DNA of 64,000 nt. It comes from Candidatus Paceibacterota bacterium (lineage in GTDB: Bacteria; Actinomycetota; Actinomycetes; Nanopelagicales; Nanopelagicaceae). Below, one piece after another: positions 63,514 through 64,000 of this stretch. Location of the stretch: NCBI GenBank assembly GCA_035530615.1, contig DATKUL010000001.1:248001-312000 (forward strand). Direction: 5' to 3'. Below the pieces are notes generated by a model. That model had not been told where the DNA came from. It did no database searches and saw nothing but the letters and a program-made list of their open reading frames with translations. A program made the translations under genes and the position numbers. How positions within the stretch are numbered: position 1 is the first letter of the stretch; the number at the start of each line of letters is the position of its first letter.

Positions 63514-63578
63514 AAACCTCCTCCTAGGAACAAGGTGCTACGTTGGAAGCGTGCCAGTGACTCATTGGGGAAATGACG

Positions 63579-64000
63579 ATGAGTAAATCCGAATCATTTC
63601 GGCTCTTTGTCGAACCGGAAATTCCGGTCCTACTTAGAGTGGCACGCTCTCTAACTGGTAATTCCGCCGACGCCGAAGATCTAGTGCAAGAGACGTTGAT
63701 CAAGGCCTTTGGAGCTTTGGATAGTTTCGACGGGGCCAATCCAAGGGCGTGGTTATTGACCATTCTTCGTAATACCTCCCGCAACGCGTGGAGAAAGAAG
63801 AAGCCGACCTACGTCGATGACTGGACACTGCTACCGGAGAGCAAACCCGCCTTCGGAGCGGAATCTCCCCGGTCAGCCGAAGAAGATGCCTTACGCAAAG
63901 TGGTGGATCCAGCACTGACTGCGGCCGTTAACGGCCTGGCGGAGGAGTTTCGATCAGTTCTGATACTCGTGGATGTTGAGGGTTTTTCTTATTCGGAGTG
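63579..64000 (+). CDS. ECF sigma-70 family RNA polymerase sigma factor (partial, runs off window)
   Basis: About 140 codons before the window ends. Region 2: FVEPEIPVLLRVARSLTGNS, ADAEDLVQETLIKAFGALDS and RAWLLTILRNTSRN with the -10 recognition helix, then a loop with WRKKKPTYVDDW. The start of region 4 is AAVNGLAEEFRSVLILVDVE followed by GFSYSE at the edge. The ATG at 63579 has GGGGA 7 bp upstream; an ATG 6 bp earlier is possible. A regulator of extracytoplasmic stress is likely; an anti-sigma gene may follow outside the window. Confidence 0.9.
   Translation, partial: MSKSESFRLFVEPEIPVLLRVARSLTGNSADAEDLVQETLIKAFGALDSFDGANPRAWLLTILRNTSRNAWRKKKPTYVDDWTLLPESKPAFGAESPRSAEEDALRKVVDPALTAAVNGLAEEFRSVLILVDVEGFSYSE

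Noticed and set aside
62991-63527. 178-codon plus-strand frame overlapping the 4-TM gene
   Set aside because: Highly charged, His/Arg-rich shadow reading of the 4-TM gene, which has a clear ribosome-binding site.

Overview
The window looks like a chromosomal segment of an actinobacterium (Actinomycetota). Its GC content is near 50% by eye, it is densely coded, and adjacent genes often overlap by 4 bases (ATGA, GTGA, TTGA). Actinobacterial signs are the conserved run tRNA-Thr / tRNA-Met / rpmG / hadA-like / hadB-like / murB, the DUF3817-SURF1 and DUF4307-greA groups, the DUF501 / DivIC / enolase / MazG / SurA-like lipoprotein / Mfd order, and a fused ProDH-P5CDH PutA. Moderate GC and small intergenic gaps would suit an aquatic lineage such as the Nanopelagicales or a relative. 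I could not search a database, so genus and order are inference.

Layout. 0-5.3 kb: end of an aminotransferase gene, then the minus-strand rpmG-hadA-hadB-(CysRS-like/glycosyltransferase fusion)-murB operon. Its normal upstream neighbours, tRNA-Met and tRNA-Thr, are separated from it by about 2 kb of accessory DNA holding a solitary winged-helix/MNT nucleotidyltransferase, large inverted repeats, a toxin-antitoxin-like pair and a decayed fragment. 5.3-13 kb: a quinone-oxidoreductase-like gene, a feoA-feoB-feoC-like iron(II) uptake operon running into a GNAT acyltransferase and an N-acylamino-acid racemase/OSB synthase family gene, then a galactitol-type PTS (EIIA divergent from EIIB-EIIC) with a strong terminator. 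13-22.9 kb: housekeeping (PutA, IspH, exonuclease VII, class I fumarase, a lytic-transglycosylase-like secreted protein, PhoH2).

22.9-33 kb: cell surface and accessory metabolism. A secreted IPT / InlB-repeat / Thr-Pro linker / OmpA protein, an M23-like secreted protein, a GerMN-Gmad2 lipoprotein, an alcohol dehydrogenase, an SDR, an aldo/keto reductase, an AAA/DUF4143 protein, 23-bp tandem repeats, and a hydrolase-MarR pair. 33-52.2 kb: mostly core genes (uppS, SURF1 group, greA, two MFS exporters, YccA, a second winged-helix/MNT gene beside tRNA-Leu, UDG, ppx, DUF501, divIC, eno, mazG, lipoprotein, mfd, ppc).

52.2-62.9 kb is an accessory region. It has a Sll1717-like P-loop ATPase, a candidate restriction endonuclease convergent with a 5-methylcytosine methyltransferase, and an unrecognised two-gene module (soluble 332-aa protein plus 4-TM membrane protein). 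The last three are bracketed by a 109-bp imperfect direct repeat of the 3' end of the TrpB2-like tryptophan synthase gene. That repeat is the strongest sign of a mobile or recombination-borne defence island here. A helicase IV-like SF1 helicase with zinc ribbons follows, then a small membrane protein and the start of an ECF sigma factor cut by the window edge.

The best candidate for an undescribed system is the pair at 56833-58404 inside the trpB-flanked island. No complete transposase, integrase, rRNA or CRISPR array was seen.
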